Shown in pieces: positions 25,010-32,339 of a stretch of 32,339 nt of DNA. How positions within the stretch are numbered: the first letter of the stretch is position 1; each line of letters starts with the position of its first letter. The position numbers were made by a program, and so were the translations under genes. The stretch is from assembly GCA_024710865.1 (NCBI GenBank), contig JANJTY010000051.1, positions 1 through 32,339 on the forward strand, written 5' to 3'. The notes beneath the pieces were generated by a model. The model was given only the letters and a program-made list of their open reading frames with translations. It did not search any database and was not told the DNA's origin. This stretch comes from Lysobacteraceae bacterium. GTDB taxonomy: Bacteria > Pseudomonadota > Gammaproteobacteria > Xanthomonadales > Xanthomonadaceae.

Positions 25010-28000
25010 ATGTCCAGAATCGTCGCCATGGCCTGCATGGCCGCCGCACTGATGCTGCCGGGTGCAGCCCTTGCCACGTCCGGAGGCCAGCTCGGCAACT
25101 CGCTGCGACCGGGCGATACCGGCAACGGCTGCGTCGGTTGCCACAATGCGGCCGGCGTGGTGAGCACCGCCATCGTCGGAACCCAGGCCATCCTGCCTGG
25201 AGCCACCGCGCGCTACTCGATCTCGGTCAGCGGCATCACCAATGCCACGGCCAAGGTGGGCTTCAACGCCGCCGTGACCAAGAACGCGATGATGCAGCCA
25301 ACCTTCAGCGCAGTCGCCGGTGAGCCGCTCGCCACGGGCGACGGCAGTACCCAGATCACCCACAGCAGTGGTGCCGGAGCCCTGCGCACGGCCACGGGCG
25401 GATCAGCCAGCTACCTGGTCGACCTGACCGTACCGGTCGGCGCCAGCCTCGGTTCCACCTTCACCCTCTACGCGGTCGGCAACGCCGGCCGCAGCGCGAC
25501 CCAGGTCGGCTGGAACCACGCGCCCAACCTGACCGTCACCGTCGCGCCACCGACGCCGAGCTCGCTCACGCCCGACCAGAACGCGGCCACCACCACCCAG
25601 ATCCCGCTCAGCTGGTCCGGCACCCAGGGCGAGCACTTCCGCGTGCTGCGCAAGACCGGCAGCTTCCCGACCAGCGCCACGGATGCCGGCGCCACGCTGG
25701 TCTATGAGGGCCCCAACACCAGCGCCAACGCCGCCGGCCTCAGCGCCGGTACCAACTACTTCTTCGCCGCCTACGGCAGGGCCCCGGCGGCGAACTTCTA
25801 CTCGACCAACGCCGCGCAGGCGACCGCCGCCAGCCTGCCGAACAACCCGACCGCGCTCACCGCCAACGGCCTATCGGCCTCGGAAGTGGCATTGAGCTGG
25901 ACCGGCACCAGCGCCGAATACCGCGTGCTGCGCAAGACCGGCAGCTATCCGGCCAGCGCCACGGATGCCAGCGCGACCGTCGTGTACCAAGGTACCAACA
26001 CCAGTTTCAACAACACCGGACTGGCCGCCGGGACCGAATACTTCTACCGGGTCTGGGGCAAGGTCGCCGGCGCCGCGGTCTACTCGGCCGGCAACGCCCA
26101 GGACACCGCGACCACCAGCGCCCAGCCCACGCCGCGCTTCGTCGCCGCCAGCGGCGGCAACGACGCCGGCAACGACTGCAGCGCGCAGGCCTCGCCCTGC
26201 CGCACCATCACCCACGCGATGTCGGTGGCTGGCAGCGGCGACCTGATCACGGTGGCGCCGGGCACCTACGACGTGGCCCTGGGCGAGGTGTTCCCGATCG
26301 AGTTCAAGTCGGGTGTGCAGCTCGAGTCCAGCGCCGGCGCCTGGGCCACGATCATCGATGGCAGCGGCGACAGCGTCGCCGATGGCCTGATCCGCAGCAC
26401 CAGCAATTCGTCCAGCCTCAGCCGCATCGAAGGCTTCACCATCCGCAATGGCTTCAAGACGCCCGAGCAGGGCGGCGTGGCGCTGGGCGGCGCGATCTAC
26501 ATCGAGTACGGCAGCAGCGGCGCCTTCACCCTGCGCAACAACGTCATCGCCAACAACGAGGCGCGCGGCTACACCGCCGACGGCACGCTGGGCCAGACCG
26601 GTGGCCTGGCCTGGGGCGGCGCCATCGGTATCTTCCAGTCGGTCGTGCATATCCAGAACAACCTGTTCACCGGCAACCTCGCGCGCGGCGGCGGAGGCCA
26701 GTTCCATCCGGAGTCGCCCATCACCAACAACGAGAGTGGCGGCGTGGCCTACGGCGGCGCGATCTGGTTCTCGGGTTCGGGCAGCATCGTCGGCAACACC
26801 TTCCACAACAACCGTGCCATCGGCGGCGACGGCGGCGTCGCGTCCAACGGCGTGGGTTCGGCAGGCCCCGGAAGCGGCGGCGCGGTGAACGCGGGCGGCA
26901 GCCCCGGACCGAGCATCGCCAACAACATCTTCTCGCACAATGCCGCCCAGCTCGGCGCCGGCGGCGCGTTCGACAGCTCCAACGCCGGCGCGCTGACCGC
27001 CGCCACCGCCGTCTCGATCGACAACAACCTCTTCTTCGCGAACGAGGTCGACGGCGGCTCCAGCGTCGGCGACGACCAGGGCGATGCGGCGGTGCTGGCC
27101 GACCCGGCCTACCACGCTGCACCCGGCAACCTGCGCCTGCGCCTGTCCTCGCCTGCGCGCGGGGCCGGCCTCGCCGGCGTCGGTCTCGCCAGCGACTTCG
27201 ATGGCGCGGCACGCCCCACTCCGCCCGCGATCGGCGCGTACGAGGGTTCGCTGGTCGCCCAGCAGATCGTGTTCGGTCCAGCGCCGGTGGTGTCGGTCGG
27301 AGGCAGCGCGGCGGTCAACGTGAGCGGCGGCGATTCAGGCAATCCGGTCGTACTCAGCTCGCTGACGCCCACGGCCTGCAGCGTGGCCGGCCTGAGCGTG
27401 AACGGCCTGTCCGCCGCCACCTGCACCCTCGCGGCCAACCAGGCCGGCGGCGGCGATTTCGCCGCGGCCGCGCAGGAGACGCTCTCGTTCCCGGTGCTCG
27501 CCGCACCGAGTTTCCAGCTCACGGTGAGCCGCAGCGGCACCGGCAGCGGCCAGGTGCTGTCCAGCCCCGAGGGCATCGCCTGCGGCGATTTCTGCCAGGC
27601 CAACTTCCCGGGTGGAACGCCGATCACGCTGAGCGCAACGGCCGATGCCGGCTCAGCCTTCGCCGGCTGGAGCGGCGGCGGCTGCAGCGGCACCGGCAGC
27701 TGCGTGGTCACGCTCTCGGGCGCAACCGCGGTCAGCGCCCAGTTCGTCGAGCTGACCACCTTCGCGGTGTCGATCAGCGGCGGACAGGAAGTGCCCCCGA
27801 ATGCCGCGACCGGCAACGGCTTCGGCGTCGCGGTGGTGAACCCGGCCGCCAACACCCTGACCTACGCCTTCAGCGTCACGGGACTCAGCGGCAGCCTCAC
27901 GGGCGCGCATTTCCACGGCGCGGCGGCGCGCGGTGCATCGGCCGGAGTCAAGATCGACATCGGCGCCAACCCCTTCGCCGGAACCGTGAACTTCAATCAG

Positions 28001-28390
28001 GTCGACGAAGCCGACCTGCTGGCCGGGCTGTGGTACGTGAACTACCACACCGCAACCTTCCCGGGCGGCGAGATCCGCGGCCAGCTCGACAACCTCGGCG
28101 GCCTGACCAGCCTGTCCACCGCGGTCTCGGGCAGCGGGGGCGGAAGCGTGACCTCCTCGCCGGCCGGCATCGACTGTGGCGCGACGTGCCTCGCGGCCTT
28201 CGTCGCCGACAGCACGGTCACGCTGACCGCCAACCCCAGCCCGGTCTCGGTGTTCGTGGAGTGGACCGGTGCCTGCAGCGGCAGCGACCCGGTCTGCCAC
28301 GTGCACCTGACCCAGGCCAGCAGCGCCACCGCGGTATTCGCGCCGGATCCGGCTGCATCGGTCGACGTATTCGCCGACGGCTTCGAATAA
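25010..28390 (+). CDS. Exported mosaic protein: CxxCH choice-of-anchor V, FN3-like repeats, beta-helix, CHRD, tail FADGFE
   Basis: The product has 1126 residues. In order: signal peptide (1-22, ending GAALA); a choice-of-anchor-V-like domain with a haem-type CVGCH at 41-45 (to about 180); two FN3-like units of 94 residues (about 186-374); a DUF1565-like right-handed beta-helix rich in NN turns (about 377-745) closing with DFDGAARPTPPAIGAYEG, the choice-of-anchor-Q signature; an Ig-like unit (about 745-830); a cysteine-bearing InlB-like beta unit (about 834-914); a CHRD domain (about 918-1027, VPPNAATG, AHFHG, FPGGEIRG); a second such unit (about 1034-1113); and the tail VDVFADGFE. Choice-of-anchor proteins usually end in a known sorting signal; this one ends in FADGFE without a membrane helix. 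It is probably surface or extracellular, perhaps adhesive. Whether the CxxCH binds haem is unproven. Confidence 0.88.
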   Translation: MSRIVAMACMAAALMLPGAALATSGGQLGNSLRPGDTGNGCVGCHNAAGVVSTAIVGTQAILPGATARYSISVSGITNATAKVGFNAAVTKNAMMQPTFSAVAGEPLATGDGSTQITHSSGAGALRTATGGSASYLVDLTVPVGASLGSTFTLYAVGNAGRSATQVGWNHAPNLTVTVAPPTPSSLTPDQNAATTTQIPLSWSGTQGEHFRVLRKTGSFPTSATDAGATLVYEGPNTSANAAGLSAGTNYFFAAYGRAPAANFYSTNAAQATAASLPNNPTALTANGLSASEVALSWTGTSAEYRVLRKTGSYPASATDASATVVYQGTNTSFNNTGLAAGTEYFYRVWGKVAGAAVYSAGNAQDTATTSAQPTPRFVAASGGNDAGNDCSAQASPCRTITHAMSVAGSGDLITVAPGTYDVALGEVFPIEFKSGVQLESSAGAWATIIDGSGDSVADGLIRSTSNSSSLSRIEGFTIRNGFKTPEQGGVALGGAIYIEYGSSGAFTLRNNVIANNEARGYTADGTLGQTGGLAWGGAIGIFQSVVHIQNNLFTGNLARGGGGQFHPESPITNNESGGVAYGGAIWFSGSGSIVGNTFHNNRAIGGDGGVASNGVGSAGPGSGGAVNAGGSPGPSIANNIFSHNAAQLGAGGAFDSSNAGALTAATAVSIDNNLFFANEVDGGSSVGDDQGDAAVLADPAYHAAPGNLRLRLSSPARGAGLAGVGLASDFDGAARPTPPAIGAYEGSLVAQQIVFGPAPVVSVGGSAAVNVSGGDSGNPVVLSSLTPTACSVAGLSVNGLSAATCTLAANQAGGGDFAAAAQETLSFPVLAAPSFQLTVSRSGTGSGQVLSSPEGIACGDFCQANFPGGTPITLSATADAGSAFAGWSGGGCSGTGSCVVTLSGATAVSAQFVELTTFAVSISGGQEVPPNAATGNGFGVAVVNPAANTLTYAFSVTGLSGSLTGAHFHGAAARGASAGVKIDIGANPFAGTVNFNQVDEADLLAGLWYVNYHTATFPGGEIRGQLDNLGGLTSLSTAVSGSGGGSVTSSPAGIDCGATCLAAFVADSTVTLTANPSPVSVFVEWTGACSGSDPVCHVHLTQASSATAVFAPDPAASVDVFADGFE
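25561..26130 (+). repeat. Tandem FN3-like repeat, 282-nt period, inside the mosaic protein gene
   Basis: Two units align at an offset of 282 nt (94 codons). A shared run begins at 25640 and 25922 and encodes RVLRKTGS in both, and a second shared run encodes SATDA. The nucleotide match at these blocks is nearly exact, showing a fairly recent internal duplication. Confidence 0.7.
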
Positions 28391-28400
28391 GCCGCGTGAC

Positions 28401-29258
28401 TCAGGCGGGCCCGGCGCACGGCGCCGGGCCCGTCGGTTGCGGATAGCGTCGCCCCGCGCGCAGCGGACGAAAGCACTCGCCCTCGCGCAGGAAGCGCGTC
28501 TCGCCCGCGTCCGCATGCCAGCCCGGCAGGCCCGAGAGCGGCAGCGGACGCAGTTCCTGCGGATCGCAGAGCTGCTCGCCTGCGGCGATGGCCTCGGCCA
28601 CGCGCTGCGTCACCGACGCGTCCGAGGGCGAGCCTGGCTCCAGCCAGGCCAGGCACTTCGCGGTCAGCAGCAGGTCCGGCACCAGGGCGCGCTCGAGCAG
28701 GGCGTGCCCGATCAGGATCACCAGCGCCCGTCAGTCCAGCCAGGCCGCGGCATGGCCCAGGAACAAGCCGACCCAGTCGTGCGCGTGCCCGCGCGCCCAC
28801 AAGTACGCAGCGGGGCGGACGACCACGGCACCGGCTTCGTCGAAGTGGGTCAGCGCGCACTGGCCGCGGCTGCGCTGGCCGGGCCCGGTCAGGCCCAGGT
28901 CGGCGACCTGGCGCAGGTTCATGGCCCCTTTGAGCGCACGTCGCTCCAGCCACATCAGGGCGTTGAACAGGTCGTGCCAGTTGCGGGCGCGGGTGGCGAT
29001 GCGGCCCTCGCGCAGGATGCGCGCCTCGTAGTGCAGGCCGTCGGCCAGCAGCGCGGGCGTCTGCTCGACGAAGCGCAGCCGTCGCGCGGAGAACGGGTGC
29101 AGCGCGCCGGCGAGACGCGCGTCGAGCTCACCGATCTCCGGCCAGTGACGCGACCGCAGCCAGTCGCCGTGCACGTCGAACCCGACGAAGGCCGGATGCT
29201 CGAAGCGGGACGAGTCGACCGCCTCGCGCGGCGGCGCCTGGAAGCGCTGCTTCGTCAT
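28401..29258 (-). pseudogene. DUF3025 protein gene interrupted by one in-frame TGA
   Basis: The frame runs from ATG 29258 (with an AGGG site) for 175 codons to a TGA at 28731-28733, then stays open in the same frame for 109 more codons to the TGA at 28401. Both halves read as one DUF3025 protein of about 285 residues. The first half has RFEHPAFVGF, HWPEIGELDARLAG, ARNWHDLFNALMW and the HDW-containing stretch; the second has IGHALLERALVPDLLLTAKCL and LPLSGLPGW, then the usual aromatic end. Codon use and GC content do not change across the stop. A single TGG to TGA change would explain it. DUF3025 has no assigned function. A sequencing error, or recent inactivation, are both possible. The second half could restart at ATG 28721. 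Confidence 0.75.
28407..28431. terminator. Perfect 11-bp hairpin at a convergent junction
   Basis: GGGCCCGGCGC and GCGCCGGGCCC pair perfectly around an ACG loop. It starts 16 nt after the mosaic protein stop and lies within the last codons of the DUF3025 frame. It is very stable but lacks a T-run. It would suit the end of the mosaic protein transcript. Confidence 0.5.
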
Positions 29259-29385
29259 GCCGCCCTGCCCTCGCCTCGCCCCGGCCTCGATCGGGCGGCA
29301 TCATAGCGGGCCGGGGGACTTGCACACGCTAGGCTCCGCCCGCATTGGAACCTTCCCGACCGCCGCGCACGGAGCCCGCGTCCCG

Positions 29386-29991
29386 ATGACCCTCACCCTC
29401 GCGATCATCCTGCTCACCGGCGTGGTGTCCTGGCTCGCCTTCGAGAACCACCGCCTGATGAACCAGCTGATCTTCTGGCCGCCGGCGATCAGCCGCGGCC
29501 GGCAGGTCCACCGCTTCGTCAGCTACGGCTTGGTGCACGCCGACTGGCAGCACCTGCTGTTCAACATGATCACGCTCTACTTCTTCGGCAACACCATCGA
29601 GAAGGTGCTGACCCCGGTGATCGGGCCGATCGGCTTCCTGCTGTTCTACGTCGGCGCCCTGGTGGTCTCGATCCTGCCAGCGTGGATGAAGCACCGCCAC
29701 GACCCGTCCTACCGCAGCCTCGGCGCCTCGGGCGCGGTCTCGGCCGTGCTGTTCGCCTTCATCCTGCTGCAGCCCTGGTCGATGATCCTGGTCTTCGTCA
29801 TCCCGGTGCCGGCGATCCTGTTCGCGGTGGCCTACGTCGCCTACTCGATCTGGGCCGACCGCCGCGGCGGCGATCGCATCAACCACAGCGCCCACCTCTG
29901 GGGCGCGGGCTTCGGCGTGCTGTTCATGGTGCTGCTGGAACCGCGCGTGCTGGAGCACTTCCTCGCGCGCCTGCTCTCGCCCGGCAGCTGA
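29386..29991 (+). CDS. Rhomboid family intramembrane serine protease
   Basis: The 201-residue inner-membrane protein has about six hydrophobic segments. The catalytic Ser115 is in LGASGAVSAV and the catalytic His170 in NHSAHLWGAGFG; the HxxxN of the second helix is present in WQHLLFNMITLYFFGN. All elements of the active dyad are there, so it should cleave membrane helices of client proteins. Clients are unknown. It lacks the features that would mark it with confidence as a rhombosortase. ATG 29386 was chosen because the first membrane helix follows directly; a GGAG lies 11 nt or more upstream. It is divergent from the broken DUF3025 gene, and lemA follows after 48 nt. Confidence 0.92.
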   Translation: MTLTLAIILLTGVVSWLAFENHRLMNQLIFWPPAISRGRQVHRFVSYGLVHADWQHLLFNMITLYFFGNTIEKVLTPVIGPIGFLLFYVGALVVSILPAWMKHRHDPSYRSLGASGAVSAVLFAFILLQPWSMILVFVIPVPAILFAVAYVAYSIWADRRGGDRINHSAHLWGAGFGVLFMVLLEPRVLEHFLARLLSPGS

Positions 29992-30000
29992 GCGGGCCGC

Positions 30001-30006
30001 TATCCT
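30001..30006 (+). promoter_or_regulatory. Possible -10 element for lemA
   Basis: TATCCT in the context GCTATCCTC lies 33 nt before the lemA ATG. No -35 box is clear because the region upstream is the end of the rhomboid gene. Confidence 0.25.
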
Positions 30007-30039
30007 CGCCACCCCCGGCCGACGCTGGAGCCGCACCCG

Positions 30040-30591
30040 ATGCCTGAATTCCTGATCGCTGCCGCCGTCGCGCTCGCCCTGCTGCTGGCCCTGGCCTACA
30101 ACGCCCTGGTGCGCCGCCGCAACGCGGTCGACAACGCCTTCGCCGGCATCGACGCCTACCTGCTGATGCGCTACGACCTGATCCCGAACCTGGTCGAGAC
30201 GGTCAAGGCCTACAGCCGACACGAGAGCGAGACCCTGCGCGCGCTCACCGAACTGCGCGCCGAGGCGCTGGCCAACCAGGCCGGCAGCGACGCGCGCGTG
30301 CGCCTGGACAACCGCATCGGCGCCGCGCTGCAGGGCGTCATCGCGGTGGCGGAGGGCTATCCGGAGCTGAAGGCCAGCGCGCAGTTCGCGCAGCTGCAGC
30401 GCGCCCTGAACGAAGTCGAGGAGAGGCTCTCGGCCGCACGGCGTGCCTTCAACGCCGCGGTGACGGACTACAACAACGCGGTGCAGCAAGTCCCGCTCAA
30501 CCTCGTTGCCGGCGCGTTCGGTTTCCGCAGCCGCGCGCTCCTGGCCGCGCCTGATGCGACGCGCGCGGCGCCCGCCGCAGCCCTCGCATGA
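30040..30591 (+). CDS. LemA family protein
   Basis: The 183-residue product has one N-terminal membrane helix (about 4-21) with no cleavage site, followed by a helical bundle in the LemA pattern: YNALVRRRNAVDNAFAGID, then LIPNLVETVKAYSRHE, later LQRALNEVEERLSAARRAFNAAVTDYNN and VPLNLVAGAFGF. LemA proteins are membrane-anchored coiled-coil proteins of the cell envelope with no fixed biochemical role. It overlaps the next gene by ATGA, which marks the two as a translationally coupled pair, as is common for LemA with DUF3137. Confidence 0.93.
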   Translation: MPEFLIAAAVALALLLALAYNALVRRRNAVDNAFAGIDAYLLMRYDLIPNLVETVKAYSRHESETLRALTELRAEALANQAGSDARVRLDNRIGAALQGVIAVAEGYPELKASAQFAQLQRALNEVEERLSAARRAFNAAVTDYNNAVQQVPLNLVAGAFGFRSRALLAAPDATRAAPAAALA

Positions 30592-31568
30592 GCGCCACCG
30601 CCGCGGTGGGCGCGCCGGCCGACCTGCCCGCTTCGCTCGAAGCGGAGATCGACGCGGTCGAAACCTGGCGCCGCGCCACGCTGCGCCGGCTGCTGCTGGT
30701 CTGCGGCGGGCTCGCCGCGCTCGGAATCGCCCTGACCCTGGCGTTGGCGCTGGCGGGCATGGCCGATCCCGGAGTGCCGATCGTACTGATCGTCTCGCTG
30801 GTCGCGGTGCTGGTGGCCTGGGGCTGGATCACCTCGGGCTTCCGCCGCGAATTCAAGCGCCGCCTCGTCACCCCGGTGGTGCAGGCCTTCCTGCCCGGCC
30901 TGGGCTTCGAGCCGGACGCGTACATCGAGCGCGCCGAGTTCGAGCACGTCGGCCTCTTCCGCGGCCTGCCCATCACCCACTACCGCGGCGAGGACCTGGT
31001 CCGCGGCCAGGTCGGCGCCACCGCGATCCGCTTCTCCGAACTGCACGCCGAGAACGTGCGCACCACGCGCGACGCCAAGGGACGCACTTCGACCCAGCGC
31101 ACGACGATCTTCCAGGGCCTGTTCTTCTGCGCCGATTTCAACAAGCACTTCGCCGGCCGCACCTACGTGCTGCCGGACACCGCCGAGCGCCTGTTCGGCG
31201 CGCTCGGGCGCTCGCTGCAGAGCCTGGGATCGAGCCACGGCGAACTCGTTGCGCTGGAGGATCCGGAGTTCGAACGCCAGTTCGTGGTCTACGCCAGCAA
31301 CCAGATCGAGGCCCGCTACATCCTCTCCAGCGCGCTGATGGCGCGCCTGCTCGACTTCCGCCGCGCCCACGGGCGGCCGTTCCACCTCGCCTTCGTCGAC
31401 TCGCACCTGTACCTGGCGCTGAACCTGGGCCGCAACCTGTTCGAACCCAGCCTGTTCGCCAGCCTGGCCGACCGCCGCTGGCTGGACGAGATCTGGCGGG
31501 ACCTCGCCTTCCTCACCGGCCTGGTCGAGACGTTGAACCTCAACACGCGGATTTGGAGCAAGGCCTGA
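30588..31568 (+). CDS. DUF3137 membrane protein
   Basis: The 326-residue product has two membrane helices near the N-terminus (about 36-58 and 63-82) after a charged helix, then a soluble domain of about 240 residues. Family-like stretches are FRREFKRRLVTPVV, YRGEDLVRGQ, RTTIFQGLFFCADFNKHFAGRTYVLPD and the late VDSHLYLALNLGRNLFEPSLF. DUF3137 has no known activity. The start ATG overlaps the lemA stop (ATGA), so its synthesis is tied to LemA, and a membrane complex of the two is a reasonable inference. It converges on the next gene with 10 nt between stops. Confidence 0.92.
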   Translation: MSATAAVGAPADLPASLEAEIDAVETWRRATLRRLLLVCGGLAALGIALTLALALAGMADPGVPIVLIVSLVAVLVAWGWITSGFRREFKRRLVTPVVQAFLPGLGFEPDAYIERAEFEHVGLFRGLPITHYRGEDLVRGQVGATAIRFSELHAENVRTTRDAKGRTSTQRTTIFQGLFFCADFNKHFAGRTYVLPDTAERLFGALGRSLQSLGSSHGELVALEDPEFERQFVVYASNQIEARYILSSALMARLLDFRRAHGRPFHLAFVDSHLYLALNLGRNLFEPSLFASLADRRWLDEIWRDLAFLTGLVETLNLNTRIWSKA

Positions 31569-31578
31569 AGCCTCGCCC

Positions 31579-32339
31579 TCAGCGCTCGGGCAGGCGGATC
31601 AAGCTGAGTTCGCCGGCGCGGCTGAGCGCGCCCGAGCGCACCGCGACATGGTCGAGCAGCACGTCCTCGCGCGCGCCGGCCTTGAGGTCGGAACGCCGCG
31701 CCAGCACCGCGCCGAGGCGCTCGTCCAGCGCGCCCAGCGGCGTGGCGCGCAGGCGGTAGTCCCCCGGCTCCAGCCCGAACACGCGGTAGCGGCCGGGACC
31801 GGCCTCGATGCAGCGCTGCGCACCGCCGTCGACCGGCTCGGCGCAGACGCGCCAGCCGTGTGCGCCGACCGGCAGCGGCGGCAGCGGACCCTCGATGCCG
31901 CCGGCCTCGCCGTCCAGCGCGGTACCCACGCTCTGGCAGCGCAGCAGGGCCGAACCGTCCTCGCGCGCCTCGATCTCGCGCCGCAGCCCGCTGGCCACGG
32001 CCTTGCCCTCGGCCGCCCGCAGCAGGCGCGCTTCGCTCGCGCGCGTGACCGCGACCAACCGACGCAGGCCAGCGTTGGTCAGCTCGCCGCGCAGTTCGCT
32101 GACCGGAACTCCGAATACGACCACGCCTGAAACGCCGGCGCAGACCACGGTCTCGGCCCAGGCGCGCGGCTCGATCCGGCAGTCGCGGCCGCCAGCGGTC
32201 TGCAGCGCCCCACTCAAGGCCGCGGCGTTCATGTCGGCCAGGGTCGCATCGCGGCATTCGAGCAGGGGCGAAGCCTGTGCGAGACCGGCGGCCAGCAGCA
32301 AGAGCAGTCCCGCCAGGGACGATGGCCGGGAACCTGTGC
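31579..32339 (-). CDS. Exported protein of unknown function (start beyond window)
   Basis: I do not recognise the family. The frame is open to the right edge, and its first visible residues form the hydrophobic core and cleavage site of a signal peptide (LAGLLLLLAAGLAQA), so the true start lies just past 32339; a TTG at 32301 is internal to that core and unlikely. About 238 residues follow. Six cysteines are visible in the mature part (LECRD, RDCRI, VVCAG, LLRCQ, RVCAE, QRCIE), suggesting disulfides. A carboxypeptidase-regulatory-like or SpaA-like strand pattern may be present near PGRYRVFGLEPGDYRLRA, shown here only as a hint. No catalytic motif is seen. Confidence 0.72.
   Translation of the reverse strand, partial: TGSRPSSLAGLLLLLAAGLAQASPLLECRDATLADMNAAALSGALQTAGGRDCRIEPRAWAETVVCAGVSGVVVFGVPVSELRGELTNAGLRRLVAVTRASEARLLRAAEGKAVASGLRREIEAREDGSALLRCQSVGTALDGEAGGIEGPLPPLPVGAHGWRVCAEPVDGGAQRCIEAGPGRYRVFGLEPGDYRLRATPLGALDERLGAVLARRSDLKAGAREDVLLDHVAVRSGALSRAGELSLIRLPER

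Noticed and set aside
28731-28733. TGA read as selenocysteine in the DUF3025 gene
   Set aside because: The family is not a selenoprotein family, no evident SECIS-like hairpin sits directly downstream in the minus direction, and the local text fits a lost Trp codon better.
1-32339. CRISPR array, insertion sequence, prophage or toxin-antitoxin pair
   Set aside because: No spaced direct repeats, transposase, integrase or small paired genes were found; apart from in-gene repeats the window looks like ordinary chromosome.

Overview
The window is GC-rich, gene-dense chromosomal DNA from a gammaproteobacterium, most likely of the Lysobacterales (Xanthomonadales). That placement is inferred from product types and style: a PknB-like kinase with a helical N-terminal lead, a 7TM LytS-type kinase with a LytTR regulator, an RluF-type pseudouridine synthase, cysS next to sufE, DUF885 and S12 hydrolases, and several large exported proteins. 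It has no rRNA, tRNA, insertion sequence, integrase, CRISPR array or phage gene that I could see. Two genes run off the edges: the kinase at the left and an exported protein at the right.

Layout. 1-2691 (minus): a Ser/Thr kinase cut by the left edge and an exported alpha/beta hydrolase. 2827-5240 (plus): a membrane histidine kinase overlapping a LytTR response regulator. 5449-10165 (minus): a run of four genes, selO, two tandem secreted paralogs of unknown function, and a serine-hydrolase lipoprotein. 10316-14321 (plus): a receiver-domain protein, a short-chain dehydrogenase, a GspE/PilB-type ATPase and RluF. 14340-14852 (minus): a glycine-zipper envelope protein. 14993-18290 (plus): cysS, sufE and a membrane glycosyltransferase. 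18301-19764 (minus): a delta-60-repeat exported protein. 19906-22984 (plus): a DUF885 metallopeptidase-like protein and an AzgA-type purine permease. 22995-24668 (minus): a second exported S12 hydrolase. 25010-28390 (plus): a 1126-residue exported mosaic protein. 28401-29258 (minus): a DUF3025 gene broken by one in-frame TGA. 29386-31568 (plus): rhomboid protease, LemA and DUF3137. 31579-32339 (minus): the N-truncated exported protein.

How the genes relate. Most are small housekeeping or envelope units rather than one pathway. CysS and SufE share cysteine/sulfur chemistry and are 6 nt apart. The histidine kinase and LytTR regulator form one signalling pair. LemA and DUF3137 overlap by ATGA and are probably co-translated. 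The most interesting thread is a short motif, F-x-[D/N/S]-G-[F/Y]-E. It forms the extreme C-terminus of two large exported proteins and lies just after the signal peptide in the two tandem paralogs. It may be an undescribed sorting, processing or anchoring tag, but the evidence here is pattern only.
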